Part shown: piece by piece, positions 7,699-14,473 of the stretch
Numbering within the stretch: position 1 is the stretch's first letter
Layout of the letters: each line of letters begins with the position of its first letter
From: CAKOSP01 sp964370545
Lineage (GTDB): Bacteria; Bacillota_I; Bacilli_A; RF39; UBA660
Length of the DNA stretch: 22,212 nt
Assembly (NCBI GenBank): GCA_964370545.1
Contig: CAYJJQ010000016.1
Coordinates: 1 to 22,212 of the forward strand
Direction of reading: 5' to 3'
Translations under genes and position numbers: made by a program
The notes under the pieces: generated by a model
Database searches by the model: none
Told to the model about the DNA's origin: nothing
Seen by the model: the letters and a program-made list of their open reading frames with translations, nothing else

Positions 7699-7725
7699 GA
7701 CTTTTTGCATATAATAGTGTAAAAT
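7697..7725 (+). promoter_or_regulatory. Sigma-A promoter of lexA
   Basis: TTGACT (7697-7702) and TAAAAT (7720-7725) are 17 bases apart. The AGGAG ribosome binding site follows at 7732-7736, eight bases before the ATG. A TATAAT at 7710-7715 is too close to the -35 to be its partner. Confidence 0.75.
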
Positions 7726-7744
7726 AAATTTAGGAGTTGATTGT

Positions 7745-8356
7745 ATGATCACAAAAAGACAAGAAGATGTTTTAAAATTTATAAAAAAATATATAGCAGA
7801 AAAAGGATTTCCCCCTGCTATAAGAGAAATATGCCAAGGGTTAGGACTTAATAGTCCTGCTACTGCATTTACCCACGTAAAAAACTTAGAAGCAAACGGA
7901 TATATTAAATCTGGTAATAATAAATCCAGAGCTATTGAATTATTAGTAGAAAATGAATATGACACTAAAAATGATTCCGTTGTAAAAGTTCCACTTTTAG
8001 GAAAAATTACTGCAGGTAATCCTATTACAGCTATTGAAAAGCCAAATGAATTTTTCGATTTACCTATTAACTTAGTTCCATCTAATGCAGAAGTATTTAC
8101 TTTACATGTTAGTGGTGAATCAATGATTAATAGAGGTATATATGATAATGATTTTGTAATTATTAAAAGACAAAACAGTGCAAAAAATGGTGATGTTGTT
8201 GTTGCAATGACAGATGAAAACGAAGTAACTCTTAAAACTTTTTATAAAGAAAATAATCATTTTAGATTACAACCTGAAAATGATTATATGGAACCTATAA
8301 TATTAAGTAATGTACAAATATTAGGAATAGCGGTTGGTCTTTACAGAAAAATATAA
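7745..8356 (+). CDS. lexA: LexA, SOS response repressor/autoprotease
   Basis: A 203-residue LexA, the usual length. Residues 1-65 form the winged-helix DNA-binding domain: ITKRQEDVLKFI at the start and the recognition-helix region LNSPATAFTHVKNLEANGYI (35-54). The C-terminal S24 peptidase domain has the self-cleavage site Ala90-Gly91 in GKITAGNP, the nucleophile Ser126 in GESM and the general-base Lys164 in EVTLKTFYKE. RecA-ssDNA filaments stimulate cleavage and derepress the regulon. Two LexA-type boxes precede the gene and a third lies before the polymerase-yolD operon, so at least three promoters here are likely targets. It diverges from the small membrane-protein gene and ends at a terminator shared with the convergent exchanger gene. 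Confidence 0.97.
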   Translation: MITKRQEDVLKFIKKYIAEKGFPPAIREICQGLGLNSPATAFTHVKNLEANGYIKSGNNKSRAIELLVENEYDTKNDSVVKVPLLGKITAGNPITAIEKPNEFFDLPINLVPSNAEVFTLHVSGESMINRGIYDNDFVIIKRQNSAKNGDVVVAMTDENEVTLKTFYKENNHFRLQPENDYMEPIILSNVQILGIAVGLYRKI

Positions 8357-8382
8357 CTCACTTTAAACAAGTGAGTTTTTTT
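8355..8382 (+). terminator. Terminator of lexA, probably bidirectional
   Basis: AACTCACTT (8355-8363) pairs with AAGTGAGTT (8369-8377) across a TAAAC loop, then a run of T. It lies between the convergent lexA and exchanger genes; on the minus strand a less regular T-rich stretch follows, so it may serve both. Confidence 0.82.
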
Positions 8383-9322
8383 ATGAAAATAAATATAAAT
8401 AGTATAATAGAAAAATTCCAATGAATATAAAACTATGAAATTTATTAAGCGCTTTATTTTTTCTAATAAAGAATGCTAACATAAAGGCCGAAATAATAAG
8501 AATACCAAAATCTACAAAGGTAAAGCCAGTAGGACTAATATTACCATAAAATAATACAGGAATACCTAATACCACGCATATATTAATGATATTGCTGCCT
8601 ATGATATTTCCAACTAATAAATCATATTCCCCTTTTTTGGCTGCTGTTATAGTAGTAACTAATTCTGGCATTGAAGCACCTATTGCAATCACAGTCATAG
8701 AAATTGCTTTTTGACTTATATTTAAATCTGTTGCTAGCTTTATAACAAAATGAACAATAATATCACTACTAAATATTATAACAACTAAACTACAGATAAA
8801 TATTAATATATTTTTGATAAAGGATATTTTATTTTTAACTTCATTTTTATCTTTATTAATAATGCTTATTAAATAATAAATAAACAGTGCAAAAAATGAT
8901 AAAATTATTAAAGCATCAAATCTAGAAAAAGTATTAACATTACTTCCATGAAATATATTATCAAAATACAAAACTGGTAATAAAAGTGTAATAAGTAAAA
9001 AAATGGGCAATTCTTTTTTAACTGCTTTTTTACTAAGTTTTATAGGTACAAATAAACTTGTAATTCCTATAATAAATAAAATATTAACTATATTACTACC
9101 TATTACATTACCAAAAATAATATCTGGAGAATTATTTGATAGTGATTGCATACTAACAGAAAATTCTGGTAAACTAGTTCCAAAAGCTACTAATGTAAGT
9201 CCTACTAAAAATTTAGAAACTCCTAAATTAATTACTATTTTACTTGAACTTTCAATAAATAAGTTTGCTGCTTTAATCAAAAAAATAAAAGAGACTAGTA
9301 ATATAAGTATATTTACAAACAT
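8381..9322 (-). CDS. CaCA-family sodium/calcium exchanger (YrbG-like)
   Basis: A 313-residue membrane protein with about ten hydrophobic segments. It carries the two inverted alpha repeats of the CaCA superfamily: AFGTSLPEFSVS (about 47-58, acidic Glu53) followed by GNVIGSN (71-77), and AIGASMPELVTT (213-224, Glu220) followed by GNIIGSN (238-244). The glutamates coordinate the transported cations. It should exchange sodium (perhaps with potassium) for calcium across the cell membrane. A perfect AGGAGG (9331-9336) lies eight bases before the ATG. It starts 14 bases after the rhomboid gene, so the two are probably co-transcribed. Confidence 0.9.
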   Translation of the reverse strand: MFVNILILLVSFIFLIKAANLFIESSSKIVINLGVSKFLVGLTLVAFGTSLPEFSVSMQSLSNNSPDIIFGNVIGSNIVNILFIIGITSLFVPIKLSKKAVKKELPIFLLITLLLPVLYFDNIFHGSNVNTFSRFDALIILSFFALFIYYLISIINKDKNEVKNKISFIKNILIFICSLVVIIFSSDIIVHFVIKLATDLNISQKAISMTVIAIGASMPELVTTITAAKKGEYDLLVGNIIGSNIINICVVLGIPVLFYGNISPTGFTFVDFGILIISAFMLAFFIRKNKALNKFHSFIFIGIFLLYYLYLFS

Positions 9323-9336
9323 TATATTTTCCTCCT

Positions 9337-10419
9337 TTATCTTAAAATCATATATGCTAAAAATGCTATTAATAACAATAATGCTATTAATGAATTAATA
9401 GATTCTGCTTTATTTTCTTTTCCTTCTATACCTAATGCAGCAGTTACTAAATATCCCCCTATTAAACCACCTATATGCGCTGCAAAGTCAATTTGTGGTA
9501 TCATTAGACTAATTAATAAGTTTATNNNNNNNNNNAAATAAAGTAATGCTCCTAATAAACCAAATATTGCTCCACTAGCTCCTACTGAATTGTTACCAAA
9601 CACAACAGTTACTAATGAACCAGTTAAAGCACTTATAAGATATATAAGCAAAAATTTAATTTTTCCTACAAAATTTTCTAGTTGTCTACCTATAATATAT
9701 AGTGAATACATATTAACTAGTAAATGAGTAAAAGATCCATGCATGAATGCACCTGTTAGCAATAAATATAAACTTCCAGTACTAACATAATAGCTATTAA
9801 CAACAAAATGTCTATTAAAAAAATTTATAACTACTGGATCTGCACTAAAACTAAAAATTAAATATAATACAACGCATATTCCAATAATAATATTAGTCAT
9901 TATAATTGTTTTTTTCTTAAATGTCTTTTCAAATATTTTATTATTTTTTTCAGTCTTTTTATTAATATCTTCTGTAACATTTAATATTAAATCTAGATTA
10001 TCTGTTTTTTTAACTAAATCTAGTTCAATAGTAGGAAATGCTTTTTTTATTGTAATATTTTTTTCGATTTCTTCTAAATGAAAAGCTTTAATAGTATTAA
10101 CATTTTTATTATCTCTTACTTTTACTCTATCATTTACATTAATGCAAATATTAAGCGCATTTAATTTAAATGATAATGTTTTTTTCTTTATTTGTTTTAA
10201 TACATGATTAACTTTAATAACATCAAAATCATGTTGTTCATTATTATGTATATAATTAGTATTTATTCTTATTATTTTATACTCAGCGGATAAATTTTCT
10301 AACCAAACCTCATCTTTTGCACCTTGAACTTGTATAGGTGCATAATCTTCTTTAGTAACAAAATAATGTACTAAACTCATAACTATTTGATCTTTATTAC
10401 TTATAATTACATTTGACAT
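9337..10419 (-). CDS. Rhomboid-family intramembrane serine protease, GluP/YqgP-like (contains an assembly gap)
   Basis: A 360-residue frame as written. Residues 1-165 are a soluble N-terminal domain as in Bacillus GluP/YqgP. The rhomboid core follows: MHGSFTHLLVNMYSLY (226-241) with the conserved His and Asn, then GASGAIFGLLGALLY with the nucleophile Ser282, then AAHIGGLIGGY with the catalytic His315. Ten N (9526-9535) fall between the two catalytic residues. Ser to His is 33 residues here against 53 in E. coli GlpG (Ser201/His254), so about 20 residues are probably missing and the N run understates the gap. The flanks stay in one frame and no stop is seen, so I treat it as intact rather than a pseudogene. 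An AAGGAGAG ribosome binding site lies seven bases upstream of the ATG. Confidence 0.9.
   Translation of the reverse strand: MSNVIISNKDQIVMSLVHYFVTKEDYAPIQVQGAKDEVWLENLSAEYKIIRINTNYIHNNEQHDFDVIKVNHVLKQIKKKTLSFKLNALNICINVNDRVKVRDNKNVNTIKAFHLEEIEKNITIKKAFPTIELDLVKKTDNLDLILNVTEDINKKTEKNNKIFEKTFKKKTIIMTNIIIGICVVLYLIFSFSADPVVINFFNRHFVVNSYYVSTGSLYLLLTGAFMHGSFTHLLVNMYSLYIIGRQLENFVGKIKFLLIYLISALTGSLVTVVFGNNSVGASGAIFGLLGALLYXXXXINLLISLMIPQIDFAAHIGGLIGGYLVTAALGIEGKENKAESINSLIALLLLIAFLAYMILR
9526..9535. other. Assembly gap (run of ten N)
   Basis: Ten undetermined bases inside the rhomboid core. The comparison of catalytic spacing suggests that the true missing length is nearer 60-70 bases. Confidence 0.95.
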
Positions 10420-10440
10420 ATTTTGCTCTCCTTGTTATAT

Positions 10441-10469
10441 ATTTTACTACAAATCATATATTTAGTAAA
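10441..10469 (-). promoter_or_regulatory. Predicted promoter of the rhomboid-exchanger unit
   Basis: TTTACT (10464-10469) and TAAAAT (10441-10446) on the minus strand are 17 bases apart. The -35 overlaps the ribosome binding site of the divergent small membrane-protein gene (10467-10473). Confidence 0.5.
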
Positions 10470-10481
10470 GGAGATGACCTT

Positions 10482-10817
10482 ATGACTTTATATATAATTA
10501 TTTATTTTTTATCATTTTATTTATTTACTTATATCAGTATAGATACAATTATTAAAAATAAAAAAAACAGAAATGATTACTTATTTTATTATATATCAAT
10601 TTATGTACTATCATTTATTATTCCTGCTTTTTATTATCATTTTAATAATTATATAATTAGCTTATTTTTAAGTATAACTTTATTTTATTTTTCTACTATA
10701 TTAACATATAAACTTACTAAAGTTTATTTTCATAACATTTATTATTTAGTATTATTTCCTGCATTTTTATATTTTAATGTTTGTTATATACTTGCATCTA
10801 TTCTATTGAATCAATAA
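10482..10817 (+). CDS. Hypothetical 111-residue polytopic membrane protein
   Basis: I do not recognise this protein. It has about four hydrophobic segments rich in Phe, Tyr, Ile and Leu, a short basic loop (KNKKNRND) after the first, and no evident catalytic motif. ATG 10482-10484 is preceded by AAAGGAG at eight bases, which is far better than the upstream in-frame ATG at 10413; that ATG has no site and overlaps the divergent rhomboid start. The gene is alone on the plus strand between a divergent rhomboid operon and a convergent pseudouridine synthase, whose end it overlaps by 20 bases. A good ribosome binding site and an intact frame support a real gene. Confidence 0.68.
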   Translation: MTLYIIIYFLSFYLFTYISIDTIIKNKKNRNDYLFYYISIYVLSFIIPAFYYHFNNYIISLFLSITLFYFSTILTYKLTKVYFHNIYYLVLFPAFLYFNVCYILASILLNQ

Positions 10818-11679
10818 ATTCTTGGAATTCAGCTGGTAACTCACATTCAAAATGCATTGGTTCTTTTGTTATAGGGTGTATAAAATCTATACTTGTTGAA
10901 TGTAAGAATTGACCAAACTCAGTTGCTTTGCGTACATTATATACTGGGTCATTATGTATAGGATAACCAATATATTCTAAATGCACTCTAATTTGATGTG
11001 TTCTACCAGTTTCTAAAAATACCTTTAATAAAGAGTATTTTTTATATCTTTTTAATACTATAACATTAGTAATTGCTTCTTTACCATTCCCATTTATTTC
11101 TTGTTTTCTAAAATCAAGTTTACTTTTAGCAATAGGCGCTTTAATTTTAGCAGTATTCCCTTTAAAAATACCGTTAACTAAAGCTGTATACTCTCTTTTT
11201 ATTGTTTTATTTTTAAATCCTTCTGCTAAAATTTCATGAGCTTCGTTAGTCTTAGCAACAAGCATAAGTCCACTAGTATCTTTATCAAGTCTATGCACTA
11301 TTCCCGCTCTATGTTCTCCACCTATATCAGATAAATTACTACTAATATTAAGTAGAGCGCCTACTAAAGTATTATCATTATTACCACTACCAGGGTGAAC
11401 TACTAATCCAGATTGCTTGTTGATTACTAATATATGATCATCTTCATATATGATATTTAATTTAATATTATTAGGTTCAATTTTCTTAGTTAAAACCTCT
11501 TTTACATCGATATTAATTACATCATCCAAAATTGTTTTATATGATGCTTTTTTGACTTCGTTATTAACTAATACTAAATCATTTTCAAATGCTTTTGCAA
11601 TTTGAGATCTAGTTAAATCACAATTATCATTAATATATTTATCTAATCTAATATTTTCATTACTAACTTTTATTTCCAT
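10798..11679 (-). CDS. Ribosomal large subunit pseudouridine synthase, RluA/RluD family
   Basis: An enzyme of about 293 residues that isomerises specific uridines in rRNA. An N-terminal S4 RNA-binding domain (IRLDKYINDNCDLTRSQIAKA) is followed by the catalytic domain with HRLDKDTSGL, whose Asp is the nucleophile. RTHQIRVHLEYIGYPIHNDPVY is another family signature. I chose the ATG at 11677-11679 over the one at 11683-11685, because AAGGAAG lies six bases before the former and directly abuts the latter. The gene begins inside the end of lspA, an overlap of about 17 bases, and the lspA-rluD pair is conserved in Bacillota (ylyB position). RluD-like target sites in 23S rRNA are likely but not certain. 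Confidence 0.93.
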   Translation of the reverse strand: MEIKVSNENIRLDKYINDNCDLTRSQIAKAFENDLVLVNNEVKKASYKTILDDVINIDVKEVLTKKIEPNNIKLNIIYEDDHILVINKQSGLVVHPGSGNNDNTLVGALLNISSNLSDIGGEHRAGIVHRLDKDTSGLMLVAKTNEAHEILAEGFKNKTIKREYTALVNGIFKGNTAKIKAPIAKSKLDFRKQEINGNGKEAITNVIVLKRYKKYSLLKVFLETGRTHQIRVHLEYIGYPIHNDPVYNVRKATEFGQFLHSTSIDFIHPITKEPMHFECELPAEFQEFIDSIE

Positions 11680-12124
11680 ATACATCTTCCTTCTTTATTA
11701 TCGCAATAAATAGTAAACAAACACCAATTACTACAAAACTATCTGCTAAGTTAAATATTGGATAATTATAATTTCCAAAACTAAAACTTAAATAATCTAT
11801 AACGTGACCATATAATATTCTATCTAATAAATTTCCTAATAATCCTCCAAAAACTAAAGAAAATGCTAGTAAATTTCTTGTATTTTCTTTAAAGTTTTTT
11901 AAATAATATATTAAGAATATAAATATAACAATATTAATTAATATTAAAAAAATTGTTAACTCAGAAAATAAACTAAACGCTGCTCCTGTATTATATGATT
12001 TATTTATTGAAAAAAAATTTTTAATTATAACAATTTTTTCATCAAAAAAATTATCAATTATTATTTTAACACTTTGATCTAAAATAAATAGTATGCTTGA
12101 AAATAATATAATCTTTTTTTTCAT
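11663..12124 (-). CDS. lspA: Lipoprotein signal peptidase (signal peptidase II)
   Basis: A 153-residue protein with four membrane segments that removes the signal peptide from prolipoproteins after lipidation. The two catalytic aspartates of the family are Asp110 in GHVIDYL and Asp128 in IFNLADS, 18 residues apart as in E. coli LspA. The NTGAAFS motif (45-51) and GGLLGNLLDR (93-102) are also present. It lies 35 bases after ylmC and overlaps the start of the pseudouridine synthase. No ribosome binding site precedes the ATG; an extended -10 element ends six bases before it. Confidence 0.95.
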   Translation of the reverse strand: MKKKIILFSSILFILDQSVKIIIDNFFDEKIVIIKNFFSINKSYNTGAAFSLFSELTIFLILINIVIFIFLIYYLKNFKENTRNLLAFSLVFGGLLGNLLDRILYGHVIDYLSFSFGNYNYPIFNLADSFVVIGVCLLFIAIIKKEDVYGNKS

Positions 12125-12130
12125 ATCATT

Positions 12131-12139
12131 ATTGTATCA
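12131..12139 (-). promoter_or_regulatory. Extended -10 promoter element abutting the lspA start
   Basis: TGATACAAT on the minus strand (TG, one base, TACAAT; the -10 is 12131-12136) ends six bases before the lspA ATG. Transcription would then start at or next to the A of the ATG. The -35 (TAGATT) is weak. Confidence 0.4.
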
Positions 12140-12159
12140 AATTTATTAGTAAAAATCTA

Positions 12160-12378
12160 TTATTTAACCAAGATTACATCAGAACCTATTTTTACTATCG
12201 AAGAAAATTCTATTGATAATTCACTACTTCTAAAAACTTTTTTCATAAACTTCTTTGGCTCTGTAGCAAATCTTATTATTTTTCCATCTTCAGTAATTTC
12301 AACATCTACTATTCTTCCCATATTAAAACCAGTTTCCATATTTATAATATCTTTTCTTTGTAATTCACTCAAATTCAT
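12160..12378 (-). CDS. ylmC: YlmC/YmxH-family PRC-barrel sporulation protein
   Basis: A 72-residue single-domain protein that fits the PRC-barrel-like YlmC/YmxH family: MNLSELQRKDIINMETGFNMG at the start resembles the family's 'seLr.KeVINi.dG.rLG' pattern, followed by VDVEIT and a C-terminal IVKIGSDVILV strand. Members are common in spore-forming Bacillota and often lie next to sigG, as here (22 bases after it). The exact role is unknown. AGGTGATT provides the ribosome binding site. Co-transcription with sigG is likely. Confidence 0.85.
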   Translation of the reverse strand: MNLSELQRKDIINMETGFNMGRIVDVEITEDGKIIRFATEPKKFMKKVFRSSELSIEFSSIVKIGSDVILVK

Positions 12379-12400
12379 ATAATCACCTATTTAATTATAT

Positions 12401-13174
12401 TTATTTAATTAGATTTCTTACGTTTTTTATTGCAGATTTTTCTATTCTAGATACTTGAGCTTGGCTAATATCAAATTCTTCTGCTATTTCTGTTTGTGTT
12501 TTACCTATAATATATCTTTTTACTAATACTTCTTTTTCTCTATCTTTAATTTCTCCTAAAGCTTTATGCATTGCTATAAGCATATCTTTATTACTACTTG
12601 CTTCTTTTATATCCGCTATTTTATCTTGTAAGTATATTGTATCACCACCATCGTTATAAATAGGTTCAAATATACTTATCGGGTCTTTTAAAGCATCTAA
12701 CGCATAACCTATTAAATACTCTTCGATCTCTAATGCTTTCGCAACTACTGCTGTTGAAGGCATAATTCCATGAATATTTAAATATTCATCATTATATTTT
12801 ATTATTTGATAGGCTAAATCTTTAACACTTCTAGATACTCTAACTGCAGTATTATCTCTTAAATATCTTTTTATCTCACCCATTATTAGAGGAACCGCAT
12901 AAGTTGATAATTGTAATCCATATGATAAGTCAAAATTATCGATAGCTTTTATTAACCCTACAACACCTACTTGAAATAAATCATCGGATGATGCAGAACT
13001 TCTATTAAATCTTTTTAATATACTTAAAACTAATTTCAAATTACCTTCTATAAGTTTATCTTTTGCACTTAAATCCCCACTTTGATATTCTTCAAATAAC
13101 TTTATCGTTTCTTTATTTTTAAGTACTTTTATTTTACTTGTATCTACTCCTGTTATATCTACTTTATATGTCAT
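12401..13174 (-). CDS. sigG: RNA polymerase sigma-G, late forespore sigma factor
   Basis: A 257-residue sigma-70 family protein. The N-terminal VDITGVDTSKIKVLKN is the diagnostic sigma-G start. Region 2 (LFQVGVVGLIKAIDNFDLSYG and STYAVPLIMGEIKRYLRDN) binds core polymerase and the -10. A FEPIYNDGGDTIYLQDKI stretch in region 3 is shared with Bacillus sigma-G, and the region 4 helix-turn-helix is TQTEIAEEFDISQAQVSRIEK. It directs late forespore gene expression after engulfment. AAAGGAT is the ribosome binding site; this site is also the 3' arm of a weak hairpin (13184-13205). I see no clear forespore-type promoter directly upstream. In Bacillus sigG follows sigE directly; here another gene intervenes. 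Confidence 0.95.
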   Translation of the reverse strand: MTYKVDITGVDTSKIKVLKNKETIKLFEEYQSGDLSAKDKLIEGNLKLVLSILKRFNRSSASSDDLFQVGVVGLIKAIDNFDLSYGLQLSTYAVPLIMGEIKRYLRDNTAVRVSRSVKDLAYQIIKYNDEYLNIHGIMPSTAVVAKALEIEEYLIGYALDALKDPISIFEPIYNDGGDTIYLQDKIADIKEASSNKDMLIAMHKALGEIKDREKEVLVKRYIIGKTQTEIAEEFDISQAQVSRIEKSAIKNVRNLIK

Positions 13175-13176
13175 AA

Positions 13177-13205
13177 AAAAATCCTTTCAACTTTATATTG
13201 AAAAG
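13177..13205 (-). terminator. Weak hairpin plus T run between the VirB2-like gene and sigG
   Basis: On the minus strand CTTTTCAA (13198-13205) and TTGAAAG (13184-13190) can form about six base pairs around a 7-base loop, followed by ATTTTTTT abutting the sigG start. It looks like a weak intrinsic terminator whose 3' arm holds the sigG ribosome binding site. Confidence 0.4.
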
Positions 13206-13224
13206 ATTTTATATTTTTTATTCA

Positions 13225-14409
13225 TTATCCTAATCCACAAAATGGATCTGCTGGATCAGAGTATACTCCTAAAAGTATAAACATATATCTTAATACTATA
13301 GGAAACAAGAATATTAATACAGCAAAAATTATTCTTTTTATTACAGTTTTTATTGCTTTATTAACATTATCTGAATCTTGTGAAGAAATAGCTCTAATGA
13401 AATCTAAGATTGATAAAACTACTACTGCTGCTACTGCTAGATACTTCATAATATCCAGAATCATTTGTAACCAGTATGCTGGATCATCCGGTTCATCAAC
13501 ACTTCCTAATAATGTTTCACAATCAGGAGCTGATGTTATCCCTATGTTTTTAATGGTTAATAATTTATTATAAATTGCAGTATCAATATTTTCTTCTACG
13601 CCAGAAGCAATCTCATTAATTTTTTCTCTATCTTCTTCTGATAAACTTGAATCCGATTGTGCATCACGGCTAATTTCAGAGACAATACTTTTAACAACTG
13701 CACTTATACCACTTGTTTCGCTATATAAAGATAAATAATATTGATTATTTAACACAAAAGGGGTTAAATTATTTCCTCCTGTTGTAGACCCTAGTCTGTA
13801 AAAATCCAGTATATTATCTGCTCTTTCAACTTCTCTTGAAATTAAATCATCAGTAATCGATGTAACATCCGTATCAGTATTTATTTGTCCATAAATATAA
13901 TCTTTAATTGTATTTTCTAGATTATTGTAATAATCACTATTAACTACATAATCACTAGCAAGTTCTTTTAAACCATCTTCAAAATCATATACTAGTGAAA
14001 GCGGTTCTGATGGAAATTTTGATGTATTACCGCAAGAATCTTGAGAATCACTAATACACACTTCATGTCCAAATGTAATATTTTCATAAGCATATTGTGG
14101 ACAAGTAAAGTTTTCTTCTACTAATTCATTTCCCCCTGTCGTAAATACAGAATTGCTTCTCATTTTATAAAAATTATCACCTGCATCAAGCGTATAATTA
14201 TCTTTCGCTAAACTTCCTTCTGAAAAGATAAAACTATAACCAAATGAAGCTTGATTTTCTGGCATTGTAAGAATTATTGTTTTGTAATCATTTTCATATT
14301 TACATAATAAAACATCATTATCATGTAAAACAGTTCTACTTGCCTCTACTGGCATAGCAAATACGATGCTGAATAATAATATATTTAGAATAAATAATAA
14401 TTTTTTCAT
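13225..14409 (-). CDS. Secreted/membrane protein of unknown function with a VirB2/TrbC-like C-terminal hairpin
   Basis: I do not recognise this 394-residue protein as a named family. It has a clear signal peptide (MKKLLFILNILLFSIVFAMP, likely cut after VEA), then about 270 residues of polar extracellular sequence with four cysteines (about 36, 103, 118, 126). The end is a compact module: Cys297, two membrane segments (about 318-339 and 360-381) joined by a short basic loop, and a terminal Cys391 in PFCGLG. The module resembles the two-helix VirB2/TrbC-type pilin-like domains common in gut Bacilli; that is an inference from hydrophobic layout. I start at ATG 14407-14409, which has AGGTG seven bases upstream; a GTG nine bases earlier lies inside that site. 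It sits between sigE and sigG with its own extended -10 promoter, so a sporulation role is possible but not shown. Confidence 0.72.
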   Translation of the reverse strand: MKKLLFILNILLFSIVFAMPVEASRTVLHDNDVLLCKYENDYKTIILTMPENQASFGYSFIFSEGSLAKDNYTLDAGDNFYKMRSNSVFTTGGNELVEENFTCPQYAYENITFGHEVCISDSQDSCGNTSKFPSEPLSLVYDFEDGLKELASDYVVNSDYYNNLENTIKDYIYGQINTDTDVTSITDDLISREVERADNILDFYRLGSTTGGNNLTPFVLNNQYYLSLYSETSGISAVVKSIVSEISRDAQSDSSLSEEDREKINEIASGVEENIDTAIYNKLLTIKNIGITSAPDCETLLGSVDEPDDPAYWLQMILDIMKYLAVAAVVVLSILDFIRAISSQDSDNVNKAIKTVIKRIIFAVLIFLFPIVLRYMFILLGVYSDPADPFCGLG

Positions 14410-14427
14410 AGTAAACACCTACTAGTA

Positions 14428-14436
14428 ATTATAACA
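14428..14436 (-). promoter_or_regulatory. Extended -10 promoter of the VirB2-like gene
   Basis: TGTTATAAT on the minus strand is a consensus extended -10. The -35 is only T-rich. It lies between the sigE terminator and the gene and indicates vegetative-type (sigma-A) transcription. Confidence 0.6.
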
Positions 14437-14446
14437 TAAAAAACAA

Positions 14447-14469
14447 TAAAAAAACTAGTACTTACTAGT
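14447..14469 (-). terminator. Rho-independent terminator of the spoIIGA-sigE operon
   Basis: ACTAGTA and TACTAGT form a 7+7 inverted repeat (14454-14469) with a two-base centre, effectively a 6-base-pair stem with a 4-base loop. A run of seven T on the minus strand follows. It lies five bases after the sigE stop. Confidence 0.65.
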
Positions 14470-14473
14470 AATT

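Noticed and set aside
7710..7715. TATAAT as the lexA -10
   Set aside because: Only seven bases separate it from TTGACT; TAAAAT at 7720-7725 gives the correct 17-base spacer.
7618..7965. Minus-strand 115-residue frame across the lexA promoter and lexA 5' end
   Set aside because: It runs antisense through lexA codons and the LexA operators. The small-gene ATG lies within it in another frame and has the ribosome binding site and promoter.
9337..10419. Rhomboid gene as a pseudogene because of the interruption
   Set aside because: The interruption is undetermined sequence, both flanks are in frame, and the catalytic Ser and His are intact.
10413..10481. Upstream in-frame ATG extending the orphan membrane protein by 23 residues
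   Set aside because: It has no ribosome binding site and overlaps the rhomboid start and promoter; the ATG at 10482 has AAAGGAG at eight bases.
10803..10815. Palindrome TATTGAATCAATA at the overlap of two convergent genes, as a terminator
   Set aside because: The stem is only six A/T-rich pairs with no T run on either strand.
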